Assembly: GCA_016874135.1 (NCBI GenBank)
Contig: VGVE01000029.1
Location: 1 to 34,036 of the forward strand
DNA length: 34,036 bases
Direction: 5' to 3'
Origin: Gammaproteobacteria bacterium
Lineage (GTDB): Bacteria > Pseudomonadota > Gammaproteobacteria > Pseudomonadales > Azotimanducaceae
Made by a program: the position numbers and the translations under genes. Below the pieces are notes generated by a model that saw nothing but the letters and a program-made list of their open reading frames with translations, had not been told where the DNA came from and did no database searches. The stretch's first letter is position 1; every line of letters starts with the position of its first letter. Shown one piece after another: positions 15,285 to 24,476 of this stretch.

Positions 15285-16061
15285 GTGCCCGTCCGATTCG
15301 ACAGCAAGATCGTCCTGGTGACCGGCGCCACCTCAGGCCTCGGCCGGGACGCAGCAATCGCGTTCGCTGCTGCTGGTGCGAAAGTAGTCGTCACCGGTCG
15401 CCGAACTGATGCAGGTGAAGACACACTGGCCCGCATGCGAGCAGCGGGTGGTGAAGGCATCTTTGTCGCCGCAGACGTCAGCCGGCCAGAAGATGCGCAG
15501 CGTGTGGTCGAGACGGCGACAAGCACCTTCGGCGGGCTGGATATCGCCTACAACGTCGCTGGTATCTCTGGCGACGCATGGTCCAAGTGCAGTGACTACG
15601 ACATCACTGCCTGGAATGAAGTTGTCGCCAGCAATCTATCTTCGATGTTCTACTGCATGCGGTTTGAGCTGCCGGAAATGAAAAAACGAGGCGGTGGCGC
15701 CATCGTCAACATGTCGTCCGTGGCCGGACTCGTCAGTACACCGGGTGGTGTCGGGTACGTGGCGACCAAACACGGCATTATCGGTCTCACCAAGGCCGCT
15801 GCACTGGACCATGCTGCCGACAACATCCGCATCAATGCCATCGCACCGGGCGTGATTTACACCGAGATGCTCGAAGCCGGAATGAAGGCCCACCCTCCGC
15901 TTGAAAAACAGATGATGGCTAAACACCCGATCAAACGTTTCGGTCAGCTGTCGGAAGTTACCAAGGCGGTGCTGTGGCTTTGTTCCTATGAAGCATCGTT
16001 CGTCACCGGCTCAACTCTCACAGTGGATGGCGGATACACCATCCATGCCGCTGAGGCCTGA
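15285..16061 (+). CDS. Short-chain dehydrogenase/reductase, classical type
   Basis: A 258-residue classical SDR with TGATSGLG, an Arg-Arg after the second strand (TGRRTD, favouring NADP), NVAG in place of NNAG, the Ser of NMSSVAG and the pair in YVATK, and the C-terminal SFVTGSTLTVDGGYT. All catalytic residues are present, unlike the SDRs in the P450 operon. The start is GTG at 15285 with AAAGGAGAA upstream; no better ATG exists near. It appears to be transcribed alone, 72 bases after the GFA gene and convergent with the flavoprotein gene, the two stops being about 38 bases apart. Likely acts on a secondary alcohol or ketone; the substrate is unknown. Confidence 0.9.
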   Translation: MPVRFDSKIVLVTGATSGLGRDAAIAFAAAGAKVVVTGRRTDAGEDTLARMRAAGGEGIFVAADVSRPEDAQRVVETATSTFGGLDIAYNVAGISGDAWSKCSDYDITAWNEVVASNLSSMFYCMRFELPEMKKRGGGAIVNMSSVAGLVSTPGGVGYVATKHGIIGLTKAAALDHAADNIRINAIAPGVIYTEMLEAGMKAHPPLEKQMMAKHPIKRFGQLSEVTKAVLWLCSYEASFVTGSTLTVDGGYTIHAAEA

Positions 16062-16099
16062 CGATATCGATCTGTGGCGCGAACAATACAGGATTGCGC

Positions 16100-18064
16100 C
16101 TATATTCTACGCGCCACCTCGGCACCTCCGTGGATGGCATTCATGATGCCGGTCCGTCCTTGGACATCGCCGATGAGGTGTACCTGGTAGCGATTGCCCG
16201 GGTTGAGCGCCGTGACCAGATCCCGGTTCGGTTGGTTGAACGTCACCACCACCACCGTTTTTGCAGTGATACGGCGCACACGCGGCGTGAACAACACACC
16301 GATTTCGACCTCTTCCGCATCGATCCGGCGCAGATAGTGGCCACCAAAAAAGTCGAAGTCCGATGACATGAGCCGTTCCCGCGATGCTTCAACCGTCACG
16401 GGCGGGAACGGAACGGTTCCACCAATACCTTCATAGCGTGAAACCATTGTCACGTGCACACCGGCTTTCAACAAAGCATCACACGCGGAGATAGCTTCAA
16501 AGGAGCCGGTGTCATCGAACACTACGGCGGGCCCTTGGATTTTCACCGGTTCTCCGTGACCGAACAGCTGCCAGGCATTAAACACGTGCTTTCGGTCAAA
16601 GCCCGGAATGGGCTGGTTCGGCGTCGATACCTGAAAGCCGTCGTGGCGGGGAGTCGTACCGGTGGCGATGATCACTTCATCCGGGTCGGTTGCCGCAATA
16701 GTGTCCGCATCCACCCAGCTGTTGAGGTGTACTTCAACACCGAGGGATTGCACTTCATCAATCAGGAACGAAACGATGGCACCGACGTCCGCCCTTCGCG
16801 GTGCTGACGCTGCGATGGCGACCTGGCCACCGAGCCGCTGCCCCGCTTCATGCAGGATCACCTGATGGCCGCGCTTTGCCGCAGTTCTTGCGGCTTCGAG
16901 ACCCGCTGGCCCACCACCCACGATCAGCACCTTCTTCTGTCGTTCTGCTTTGTCTGCCGGCTCAAAGGCAATGAGCCTTTCTCGGGCAGCTGCGGGGTTG
17001 ACCACACACGACAGCGGATGTCCACTCATGATCTGGCCGACACAGCCGATGTTGGTGCCAATGCACGGCCGGATGCGGTGCTCCTCACCACGCTTCGCCT
17101 TGTTCACCAGTTCAGGATCCGCAAGCATTGCCCGAACCATGGACACCATGTCCGCGTCGCCTGCACGGATGATGGCTTCCGCGTGATCCACAGTATTGAT
17201 ACGGCCAACCACGATGGTAGGTTTGGTTACCCGGCGCGTGATGGGCGCGTTGGCGGACATCTCCGCCCCGAGTGGATCGTCGGTCGGCGCGATCAGGGTG
17301 TGAAACCGCCAGTAGGAACCCATGTGCAGGGATACATAGTCAACGATCGGGTCGAGCCGCGCCGCAATCTCCGCCACCTGGTCCGGAGTCAGTCCGCCCG
17401 GCGTAAAATCCTCGTTAGGCAGGCGAACACCCACCACAAAGGCCGGATCATTCACTTCGGCACGAACTGCTTCGAGAATCTCCAGCAGGAAACGCATGCG
17501 ATTCTCCAGCGAACCGCCATACCCGTCACTGCGCTGATTGAGCGCCGGTGACAGAAACTCATGGATCAGATAACCACTTGATGCATGCACATCCACACCA
17601 TCAAGCCCACCGTCGCGACAACGTCGCGCCGCCCTGGCAAACGCCTCGACCACTTCGTCGATCTGCGCCTGTGTCATTTCGAAGGGCACGACACCTTGCT
17701 GATAGTTCGGAATCGCACTCGCCCCCCAGTTCTGTTGACCCCGCGCGCCATAACTCGCGCCGGCGTGGTAGATCTGCTGGAACAGCACTGTGCCATGGTT
17801 ATGGATTCGCCGGCTCATCTCCCGGTAGTAGGGGGTCACGTCGTCAGACCACAACGGAATCTGCGTCGCGACAAGCCGGTGCACGCCGGTCGCTTCGAGG
17901 GTGATCATGCCCACACCACCCGCGGCACGGGCTTCGTGATAGGCAATTGCGGCCTCTCCCGACAACAGCGTGCCGTGAGCGGAACGGCAGATGCGATTGG
18001 GGATCGTAACTCCACCGACCTTAAGCGGACTGAAAACATGCGGATAGGTCGGGTGTCTGCTCAT
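16100..18064 (-). CDS. Old yellow enzyme/2,4-dienoyl-CoA reductase-type flavoprotein
   Basis: This 654-residue protein has the FadH architecture. An N-terminal FMN TIM barrel (to about 330) includes GLDGVDVHASSGYLIHEFLSP and RSDGYGGSLENR. An iron-sulfur segment and a C-terminal FAD/NAD(P)H part follow, beginning VLIVGGGPAGLEAA. In E. coli FadH four cysteines at 334, 337, 341 and 353 hold a 4Fe-4S cluster. Here Cys334, Cys341 and Cys353 are kept, but position 337 is Thr (CIGTNIGC). The cluster may have another fourth ligand or be altered. It probably reduces an activated C=C bond. Its ATG overlaps the stop of the PQQ dehydrogenase (ATGA at 18064-18061), so both are made together. Confidence 0.87.
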   Translation of the reverse strand: MSRHPTYPHVFSPLKVGGVTIPNRICRSAHGTLLSGEAAIAYHEARAAGGVGMITLEATGVHRLVATQIPLWSDDVTPYYREMSRRIHNHGTVLFQQIYHAGASYGARGQQNWGASAIPNYQQGVVPFEMTQAQIDEVVEAFARAARRCRDGGLDGVDVHASSGYLIHEFLSPALNQRSDGYGGSLENRMRFLLEILEAVRAEVNDPAFVVGVRLPNEDFTPGGLTPDQVAEIAARLDPIVDYVSLHMGSYWRFHTLIAPTDDPLGAEMSANAPITRRVTKPTIVVGRINTVDHAEAIIRAGDADMVSMVRAMLADPELVNKAKRGEEHRIRPCIGTNIGCVGQIMSGHPLSCVVNPAAARERLIAFEPADKAERQKKVLIVGGGPAGLEAARTAAKRGHQVILHEAGQRLGGQVAIAASAPRRADVGAIVSFLIDEVQSLGVEVHLNSWVDADTIAATDPDEVIIATGTTPRHDGFQVSTPNQPIPGFDRKHVFNAWQLFGHGEPVKIQGPAVVFDDTGSFEAISACDALLKAGVHVTMVSRYEGIGGTVPFPPVTVEASRERLMSSDFDFFGGHYLRRIDAEEVEIGVLFTPRVRRITAKTVVVVTFNQPNRDLVTALNPGNRYQVHLIGDVQGRTGIMNAIHGGAEVARRI

Positions 18065-20007
18065 GGTGATTCTTCCAATGCGTAGGCAATCAGCCAGTCA
18101 CCTGCCGGCGACATGGAGGTGAAGTGTCCGCCCGCGGCGATCACGACGAACTGTTTGCCGTTGACCTGATACGACATCGGCACCGCGTTGCCCGAAGTCG
18201 GCATCTCATCTGCCCAGAGTTCCTTGCCGTCGTTCAAGTCAAAAGCCCGCATGTGGCGATCACCTGACGCAGCGATAAAAACCAGACCTGAAGCCGTCAC
18301 CATCGGACCACCCATCTCGACACCACCGGGCAAGAGGGAGAATGGCCATGGTGCCTGGTGTTTCAGCGTGCCGAGTGGAACCGTCCACACGAGCTCGCCG
18401 CTGTTCAGATCGATGGCTGACAAGGTGGCCCACGGTGGTTTAGTACACGGCGCACCGAGAGGCGAGAGGAACGGTCGCATGCTCACACAATAGGGCGAGC
18501 CCTCCTGCGGAAAGCCGTTGAGCCCTTCACATTCCGCCCGAGGCACCAGCTTCACGACCATCCCGACGTGTTTGGTGTTGGTGATCATGTAGTTGCGCAC
18601 CGGGTCTACCGCGGGAGCGCCCCAGTTCTGGCCACCGATGTTCGATGGATAGAGCACCACACCACGTGTCGAGATCGGCGTGTAGATGGGCCCGGTGTCC
18701 ATCGACTCCAGCTGTTCGCGGCACACGCCTTCATCCCAGAAGGTGAAGCCCCATGCGTCATCAGGGCTGATCCCGAGTTGATGCAGCGGCGGTGGTTTCA
18801 GAGGAAACGGTTGCGTCGGTGCAAGATATTCCCCAGGCGCGCCGCCGGTCTGCGGCACCTCATGCTCCTCGACTGGAAACAGTGGTTCGCCGGTTTCCCG
18901 ATCGAGGACAAAGGTCAGCCCCATCTTGGTGACCTGCACCACCGCGGGCCGGGTCTTGCCGTCGATGGTGAGATCTACCAGCGTCGGCTGTGCGGGAATG
19001 TCGAAATCCCAAATGTCGTGGTGCACGGTCTGATAGTGCCAGACCACCTGGCCCGTGGCGCCATCGAGGGCTACCACTGAACTTGAGTAATAGTCCAGAT
19101 CACCACCCCGATCGCCACCGTAGTAGTCCGGCGATGAATTACCGGTGGGCACGATCACAAGGTTTCGCGCGGGATCCACGGAGATCACCGACCACACGTT
19201 GGTGGTGTCATTGACGAACACCCCCTCATCATCCTTGTCAGCACGTCCAGGCGGTACCGGGTTCCACGCCCACTTGAGCGCTCCGGTGCGGGCATCGATT
19301 CCGCGCACCACACCCCCGGGAATGCCCTTACGCAGGCTGTCGACAATGCGTGACCCGATGATCAGCGTGTCACCGAGAACCGCGGCCGGAGAAGTGAGGT
19401 TGTATTCACCCGGATTGAATTCGGCGAGGCCCTGGCTGATGTCGAGCTCCCCGTCGATACCGAAGTCTGGGCACTTCTTCCCGGTCTTACCATCAAGCGC
19501 AATCAGCCGCGCGTCCAGCGTGCCCAGATAGATGCGATGTCCACACACCGCATCGGGTGATGTACTGTCGACCCTGCTGCTGACCGCGCGGCAATTGGTG
19601 AGCGACTGCTGGCTCATGTCGACCTTAGGATCGAATACCCAACGCTCTGCACCAGTGAGCGGGTCGAGCGCAAAGACCCGATTGAAAGGCGTGCAGTAAT
19701 AGAGCGTATCGTTCACCAGAATCGGCGTGCCGATGAATGCACTTGCAGATTGGCTGCTGTCGCCCCCATCAAACCCCTCCACACCCCGGACGGTGCCGGT
19801 ACGGAAGTCACCGGATCGATGGGTCCACGCGCGTTTCAGTCGATGCACGTTTTCGCGGTTGATCTGCTCGGCGGCACTGAAGTGGCCCCCTCCGGCCGCA
19901 CTGCCATAATTCGGCCAGCCGATGTTTCCCGCATCGCTGGCGCCGGCAAAACCGCCGGCAAACGCCAGAGAGGGAAACAAAAGACATCCCCTGATCCTGA
20001 GCATCAT
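18061..20007 (-). CDS. PQQ-dependent dehydrogenase, periplasmic
   Basis: A 648-residue quinoprotein of the glucose/alcohol dehydrogenase beta-propeller family. A signal peptide (MMLRIRGCLLFPSLAFAGG) is followed by WPNYGSAAGGGHFS, which opens the family, and repeated propeller phrases such as VFALDPLTGAERWVFDP and VVALDGATGQVVWHYQ. There is no transmembrane anchor like that of Gcd and no heme motif, so electrons must go to a separate cytochrome or directly to quinone. The substrate is unknown; related proteins oxidise alcohols or sugars. The start at 20007 follows GGAGGAGA. It is the first gene of a two-gene unit with the flavoprotein and diverges from the nitroreductase. PQQ synthesis genes are not in the window. 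Confidence 0.9.
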   Translation of the reverse strand: MMLRIRGCLLFPSLAFAGGFAGASDAGNIGWPNYGSAAGGGHFSAAEQINRENVHRLKRAWTHRSGDFRTGTVRGVEGFDGGDSSQSASAFIGTPILVNDTLYYCTPFNRVFALDPLTGAERWVFDPKVDMSQQSLTNCRAVSSRVDSTSPDAVCGHRIYLGTLDARLIALDGKTGKKCPDFGIDGELDISQGLAEFNPGEYNLTSPAAVLGDTLIIGSRIVDSLRKGIPGGVVRGIDARTGALKWAWNPVPPGRADKDDEGVFVNDTTNVWSVISVDPARNLVIVPTGNSSPDYYGGDRGGDLDYYSSSVVALDGATGQVVWHYQTVHHDIWDFDIPAQPTLVDLTIDGKTRPAVVQVTKMGLTFVLDRETGEPLFPVEEHEVPQTGGAPGEYLAPTQPFPLKPPPLHQLGISPDDAWGFTFWDEGVCREQLESMDTGPIYTPISTRGVVLYPSNIGGQNWGAPAVDPVRNYMITNTKHVGMVVKLVPRAECEGLNGFPQEGSPYCVSMRPFLSPLGAPCTKPPWATLSAIDLNSGELVWTVPLGTLKHQAPWPFSLLPGGVEMGGPMVTASGLVFIAASGDRHMRAFDLNDGKELWADEMPTSGNAVPMSYQVNGKQFVVIAAGGHFTSMSPAGDWLIAYALEESP

Positions 20008-20135
20008 TCCGTCTCCTCCACCCCGGACAGAAGCCTATGCGCTTGATGTCGACGTTGGCAAGGCAGGTAACCACCGCAGGCCAGCGATCCATATCAAAGC
20101 TTCCGGGCGGATCGGCAGTCGGTTAGGGTAATCAC

Positions 20136-20771
20136 ATGTCGAATCCACTGAATGAACTGCATTTGCCGAGCGTCGACTGGGTGCTTTCCACCGCCCGGTC
20201 GATCCGTCGCAATCTCGATTTTGATCGGCCACTCGACATGCGGGAGTTGCTGGACTGCATCGATATCGCCGCTCAGGCGCCCACAGGCACGATTGGCGAG
20301 GGCTGGCGTTTCGTGATCGTCACGGAGCCGGAACGCAAGGCCCGCCTTTCGACCCTCTACGGCGCGGTACTGGACGAGTTCTCCAAGCTGCGCGGCGTCA
20401 CCATCAAGTCGACACAGCAGGCGCTGGTCAGCAGGCTGCATGAGATTCCGGCGATGATCTTCGTCTGCGCGTCAGCCCCACCCTCTGGCATGGCACTGGG
20501 CCAACAGATCGGTTACTTCGGTTCGATCCTGCCTGCGGCCTGGTCGCTGATGCTGGCCCTGCGCGCGCGGCACATCGGCTCGACGTGGACCAGCTTGTTG
20601 GCGTCACGTCAGGAGGAAGTGGCAACCATTCTCGGCATGCCGGAAAACACCATCAATCTCGTGATGTTGCCTGTTGGTTACATGAAAGGCGCCGTGCTCA
20701 AAAAAGCCGAGCGGCAACCGGCCCGCAGCATCACCTTCCTCGATACCTGGGGCCAGTCTCCGGAGCCATGA
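20136..20771 (+). CDS. Nitroreductase-family flavoprotein
   Basis: This 211-residue protein fits the FMN-binding nitroreductase family. The N-terminal STARSIRRNLDF and the following ELLDCIDIAAQAPTG carry the conserved FMN-phosphate Arg-Ser/Arg pattern. WRFVIVTEPERKARL follows, and later ILPAAWSLMLALRARHIGSTWTS and the PVGY strand that closes the fold. Such proteins reduce nitro groups, quinones or activated double bonds with NAD(P)H. There is no signal peptide. It diverges from the PQQ dehydrogenase with 128 bases between, and ends in TGA TGA, convergent with the aldolase gene. No specific substrate is indicated. Confidence 0.85.
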   Translation: MSNPLNELHLPSVDWVLSTARSIRRNLDFDRPLDMRELLDCIDIAAQAPTGTIGEGWRFVIVTEPERKARLSTLYGAVLDEFSKLRGVTIKSTQQALVSRLHEIPAMIFVCASAPPSGMALGQQIGYFGSILPAAWSLMLALRARHIGSTWTSLLASRQEEVATILGMPENTINLVMLPVGYMKGAVLKKAERQPARSITFLDTWGQSPEP

Positions 20772-20794
20772 TTGCGCAAGTCCGGGAGTGCGGA

Positions 20795-21586
20795 TCAATA
20801 CCCGGTGTTTTCCCTCTTTTCCTGCTGCGTACCACGGGCCTTGGACAACGCCGCCGCAGCCCCTTGGGTCATCCACTGAGATTCGCTGCCGAGTGTCACA
20901 AAGTGGAACCCAAGTCGCAGATACTCCTGCGTGTACTCCAGGCTTGATGTGTGAATGCCCGCCGCCACGCCGTGTTTGCGGCAGGTGTCGAGGATGCGTT
21001 GCACCACGGCCCGGTGTTCCGGAATGCGGTTGTCCCCGTTGGGTGGCAGACCGATGGCAAGGGCGAGATCGGAAGGACCGATGTACACCCCGTCGAGGCC
21101 GGGCGTGGTGATGATCTCCTCCATCTTCTCGATCCCCTCCTTGGTTTCGATCATGGCGATGCAGGCGATCTGGTCGTTCGCTTCCTGGGCGTAACCTTTG
21201 CCGCCATAGAGCGCACCACGGATCGGACCAAACGAGCGGAAACCCTTGGGCGGATATCGGCAGGACATTACGGCCTGTTGTGCTTCCTCGCGGTTATTCA
21301 CCATGGGAATGATCACACCCATTGCACCGGCATCGAGTACCTTCATGATTTCGTAGGGTTCGTTCCACGGTACCCGCACGATGGGTGTGGCCTTGCTGTT
21401 CGAAATCGCCGGCAGCATGTAGGTCAGATCCTGGTAGTCGATCATGCCGTGCTGCAGATCCACACAGACCCAGTCGAATCCGAGCTGTGAGGTTGCTTCC
21501 GCTGAATACGTATTGGCCAGCGAAAGCCACAGTCCGATGGTTTGTTCCTTGCGCCGCCAGGCGGCAAGCGAAGTGTTTTCACGCAT
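20795..21586 (-). CDS. HpcH/HpaI-family class II aldolase
   Basis: This 263-residue TIM-barrel protein has the HpcH/HpaI signature: GLWLSLANTYSAE, then GFDWVCVDLQHGMIDY with the catalytic Asp-x-x-His, RVPWNEP with the Arg, GAMGVIIPMV, IETKEGIEKMEEI with a metal Glu, and YIGPSDLALAIG with the metal Asp. These enzymes cleave 2-keto-4-hydroxy acids to pyruvate and an aldehyde. It is distinct from the CoA-ester lyase at 24978, which is in the same superfamily but the CitE branch. The start at 21586 follows GAGGGGAG. The gene lies downstream of the sucrase/ferredoxin-like gene's end on the same strand in order, with 63 bases between, so they may share a transcript. Confidence 0.9.
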   Translation of the reverse strand: MRENTSLAAWRRKEQTIGLWLSLANTYSAEATSQLGFDWVCVDLQHGMIDYQDLTYMLPAISNSKATPIVRVPWNEPYEIMKVLDAGAMGVIIPMVNNREEAQQAVMSCRYPPKGFRSFGPIRGALYGGKGYAQEANDQIACIAMIETKEGIEKMEEIITTPGLDGVYIGPSDLALAIGLPPNGDNRIPEHRAVVQRILDTCRKHGVAAGIHTSSLEYTQEYLRLGFHFVTLGSESQWMTQGAAAALSKARGTQQEKRENTGY

Positions 21587-21649
21587 ATGTGTTCTCCCCT
21601 CTCAGTTTCGAAAAAACTCTCGTATCAAAAGGATCATGATCCAACAGAG

Positions 21650-22450
21650 TCAGTTCACGAGGCTCCAGGTGATGGCTGCCTTCTGCTTTGTATCGCCACA
21701 ACTCGCAATGCCCATGGTCTCGCGCGCCTGGACGCAGACGGTCTGATTCTTGAAGCGAACCAACCAGGATCCGTCTGCCGCCTGAGCCGTGCTGATCAAA
21801 GGAGAATGCTCCGCCGCAAGAATTTCTGCGGCCTGCACCGCCGGCTCATAACATGTGCGTCCACGTGCATACGTCTTCACCATTTGCCCCGTTTCGGCTT
21901 CGGCGAGAAACTCCTCGATCCGGTCGGTACTCACTCGACCGTACATCACAGCATCAGGAGCAACCAGGACGTTGGGTGCATAACGATGCCCACCGAGATG
22001 TGTAGTTTGCCATACGCGATCACCTACTACTTCACGCAATGCCCGGTAAACTGGCAATCCGAATTCCGAACAACAACGATCCCGCAGGCCATGGGTGCAT
22101 ACAAAATAGAGTCGGTCTGACACGGGTTCGTCGTTCGCATCGATGAGCGATCGGTGATCCGCTGCAACCCGACGTCGCATCACGCCGTTCTCAACAATGA
22201 AAAGGCGGGTTGCGTAGGAGTTTTGTTGCTTGATGAACTGCCAGCGAATCCGCTTCCCATCGGCTTTCGCGGAATCGGCGAACGCATTCATCCAGTGCAG
22301 AAATTCGCCATCGAGGGGCCGTTCGTCCACAACCCGCGGTTGCCACGCACCCCGGTACTCGACCATCAGCCAGACATCCACGGTATCCGCCGTACCCGCG
22401 ACGCCATCGCCGGCGAGCTTCGACAGTTCTGAGCAGTACGCGGTGTTCAT
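21650..22450 (-). CDS. Sucrase/ferredoxin-like (thioredoxin-fold) protein
   Basis: A protein of about 266 residues with traits of the sucrase/ferredoxin-like family (thioredoxin-like, 2Fe-2S): an early cysteine (AYCSEL), the phrase CTHGLRDRCCSEFG, and the very characteristic HLGGHRYAPNVLV. The family was misnamed for sucrase; many members are electron carriers, and the function here is unknown. I chose ATG at 22450 although the ribosome site is weak; a GTG at 22462 would add four residues. It diverges from the MmgE gene. Its downstream neighbour on the same strand is the HpcH/HpaI aldolase. Confidence 0.78.
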   Translation of the reverse strand: MNTAYCSELSKLAGDGVAGTADTVDVWLMVEYRGAWQPRVVDERPLDGEFLHWMNAFADSAKADGKRIRWQFIKQQNSYATRLFIVENGVMRRRVAADHRSLIDANDEPVSDRLYFVCTHGLRDRCCSEFGLPVYRALREVVGDRVWQTTHLGGHRYAPNVLVAPDAVMYGRVSTDRIEEFLAEAETGQMVKTYARGRTCYEPAVQAAEILAAEHSPLISTAQAADGSWLVRFKNQTVCVQARETMGIASCGDTKQKAAITWSLVN

Positions 22451-22539
22451 GGGTCTACACACGAAAGCAGAATCACCCGATCATGACCGGTGAGTCCGGC
22501 GTGAACAAGCGATCACTCGTGGCCAGGAAATTCAGCGCC

Positions 22540-22576
22540 ATAACCAATCCACGACAAGACTTGATGTGGTTATTAT
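22540..22576 (+). promoter_or_regulatory. Possible -10 box with inverted repeat
   Basis: ATAACCA (22540-22546) and TGGTTAT (22567-22573) form a 7-bp inverted repeat with a 20-base centre. The right arm runs into TATTAT (22571-22576), a good -10 match 39 bases before the MmgE ATG. I see no convincing -35. It may be a controlled promoter of the CoA module. Confidence 0.3.
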
Positions 22577-22614
22577 CCCTGCTGAGTACGGTCCAGTATC
22601 CGGGAAGGTAGTAG

Positions 22615-23973
22615 ATGGGCGCAGGGACAACCAGCCGCCTGGCAGAACGTATCGCGTCTACCCGCTTTGACTCGCTCTCACCTGCCGCGGTGACGGTTGC
22701 CAAACAGTGCCTCCTCGATTTCATCGGCGTGACAATCGCCGGCATGCGCGAACCCTTGAGCCGCATCCTGCTGGCTGATGTGCGTCAAGCCGGTGGTGCA
22801 CCGCTGGCGAGCATCGTGCTGGAACCCGGCAAGGTGAACCTTGATCAGGCGGCATTGGTGAATGGCGCCGCCGGACATGCCCATGACTACGACGACGTAC
22901 ACATGGACATGACGGGCCATCCCACAGTTCCGGTTGCACCTGTAATTCTGGCGCTGGGTGAGGCCGGCCGCCTCAGCGGCGCGCAGATGTTGGCCGCGTT
23001 CAGCGCCGGGGTGGACACCGAATGCATCCTCGGCAAGGCACTGGGGCCTTCCCATTACGCCCGCGGCTTTCATGCCGTCGGCACACTCGGCAGCCTCGGT
23101 GCTGCAGCTGCGGCATCGGTACTCTATGGTCTGAACGAAGCCGATACGTCACGCGCACTCGGCATCGCTGCAACCCGCGCCAGTGGCCTCAAATCACAGT
23201 TCGGCACGATGGCGAAACCACTGCATGCGGGCAACGCTGCAATGAACGGTCTGTCTGCCGCGCGCCTCGCCAAACGCGGTTTCACGAGTCGCAGCGACAT
23301 GATCGAAACCGCACAGAGTCTCGGTCTTACGCTCTCGGATACTTTTGATCCGGATCGTTATGACAAAGCACTCAACGCCCCGGCCTATGCACCGGGAATC
23401 TGCTTCAAGTATCGCGCCGCTTGTTACATGACCCGCTCCAGCATCGAAGCGACCAAGACCCTTATGCAGCGGCATCAGCTCGCCGCAACGGATATCGACG
23501 CAGTAGAGATCACTGTCAATGAAGGCCACTTCGGCGTCTGCAACATCTTGAATCCGCACACCGGCCTTGAAGCCAAATTCAGCCTGCGTTTCACCGCCGC
23601 AATGGCCATGGCCGGAGAGCACACCTCGGGTATCGATGCATACACCGACGATCTTACGACGCGGCGTGAGCTCACAGCGTTGCGTGATCGAATCACAGTT
23701 AACGCCTGGGATTCGCCCCGCGCGGAGTCACGCGTACGACTCAATGTCAGAGGCGAGTGGCTGGAAGAGGACTGCAACGTCGGCATCCCGATGACGGATC
23801 TGGATCTGTAGTGGACACGCCTGATCAGCAAATTCCACGCACTCGTTGACCCGGTGCTCGGCGCGGACCGCGCCCGTCAACTGGTACGGCTGTGTCAGGA
23901 CTTCGAAACCGTCGACAATCCGGCACCACTCTTTGCGCTGCTGGATGGCACGCAGATCAAGGGGGCTCTATGA
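22615..23973 (+). pseudogene. MmgE/PrpD-family protein with in-frame TAG at codon 399
   Basis: The frame matches MmgE/PrpD (2-methylcitrate dehydratase-like) from LAERIASTRFDSLSP through GAAGHAHDYDDVHMD, TLGSLGAAAAAS and ILNPHTGLEAKFSLRF. At 23809-23811 a TAG follows MTDLDL. Beyond it the same frame continues as WTRLISKFHALVDPVLGAD, which is the normal family C-terminus, and ends with TGA at 23971-23973 inside an ATGA overlap with the next gene. Relatives usually have a Gln-Trp pair here, so CAG to TAG is the simple explanation. If translation stops at 23811 the product is 398 residues and lacks about 53; if the TAG is read the product is 451. Members isomerise or dehydrate tricarboxylates or related acids; the substrate here is unknown. 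Confidence 0.82.
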
Positions 23974-24476
23974 GCGAACCGGACTTCAAGGCACGGGCCC
24001 GACACTGGGCCAAAGGCAACCGCTTCGAGGATTTCACTGAAGGGCGGGTATTCGAACACCACTGGGGCCGCACAATTACCGATGGCGACAATGCGGCCTT
24101 CACGACACAGACACTGTCGTTCTGTCCGCTCTACTTCAATACGGTTTACGCCCAGTCACAAGGTCACCCACGTACCGTGGTTAACCCGCTTCTCGTGTTC
24201 AACACCGTCTTCGGACTGACGGTTGAAGACCTTTCTGAAGGCGGTGGCCCGTTTCTCGGTGTGGACAACTGCGAGTTTCTCAAGGCCGTTTATGTGGGCG
24301 ATACACCCACCGCAAAAAGTACGGTGGTGAGCTCACGTGAATCCAAAGACCAAGCAGCGCTTGGCATCGTCACGTGGCATACAGAAGGATTCAACTAGCG
24401 AGGTGAAAAGGTGCTGGACTATCACCGCACCAACCTCGTTCGCCGCCGCAACCCCGAGCGGAGTGCCCGCGCATGA
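23970..24476 (+). pseudogene. MaoC-like hydratase, first copy, with in-frame TAG at codon 143
   Basis: The 168-codon frame is a hot-dog-fold MaoC-type dehydratase/hydratase: NRFEDFTEGRVFEHHWGRT, then DGDNAAFTTQTLSFCPLYFN and NPLLVFNTVFGLTVEDLSEG. At 24396-24398 a TAG follows TEGFN; the frame continues RGEKVLDYHRTNLVRRR, the typical end of the fold (usually N-Q-R-G-E), and stops at TGA in an ATGA overlap with the second MaoC gene. The expected Gln codon CAG differs from TAG by one base. Cut at the TAG, the product loses its last strand. Its start overlaps the real end of MmgE. It likely worked with the second copy as a two-domain hydratase. Confidence 0.82.

Noticed and set aside
16850..17551. 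Plus-strand open frame of 233 codons opposite the flavoprotein gene
   Set aside because: It lies fully within a well-supported FMN/FAD enzyme on the minus strand and has no ribosome site or recognisable domain.
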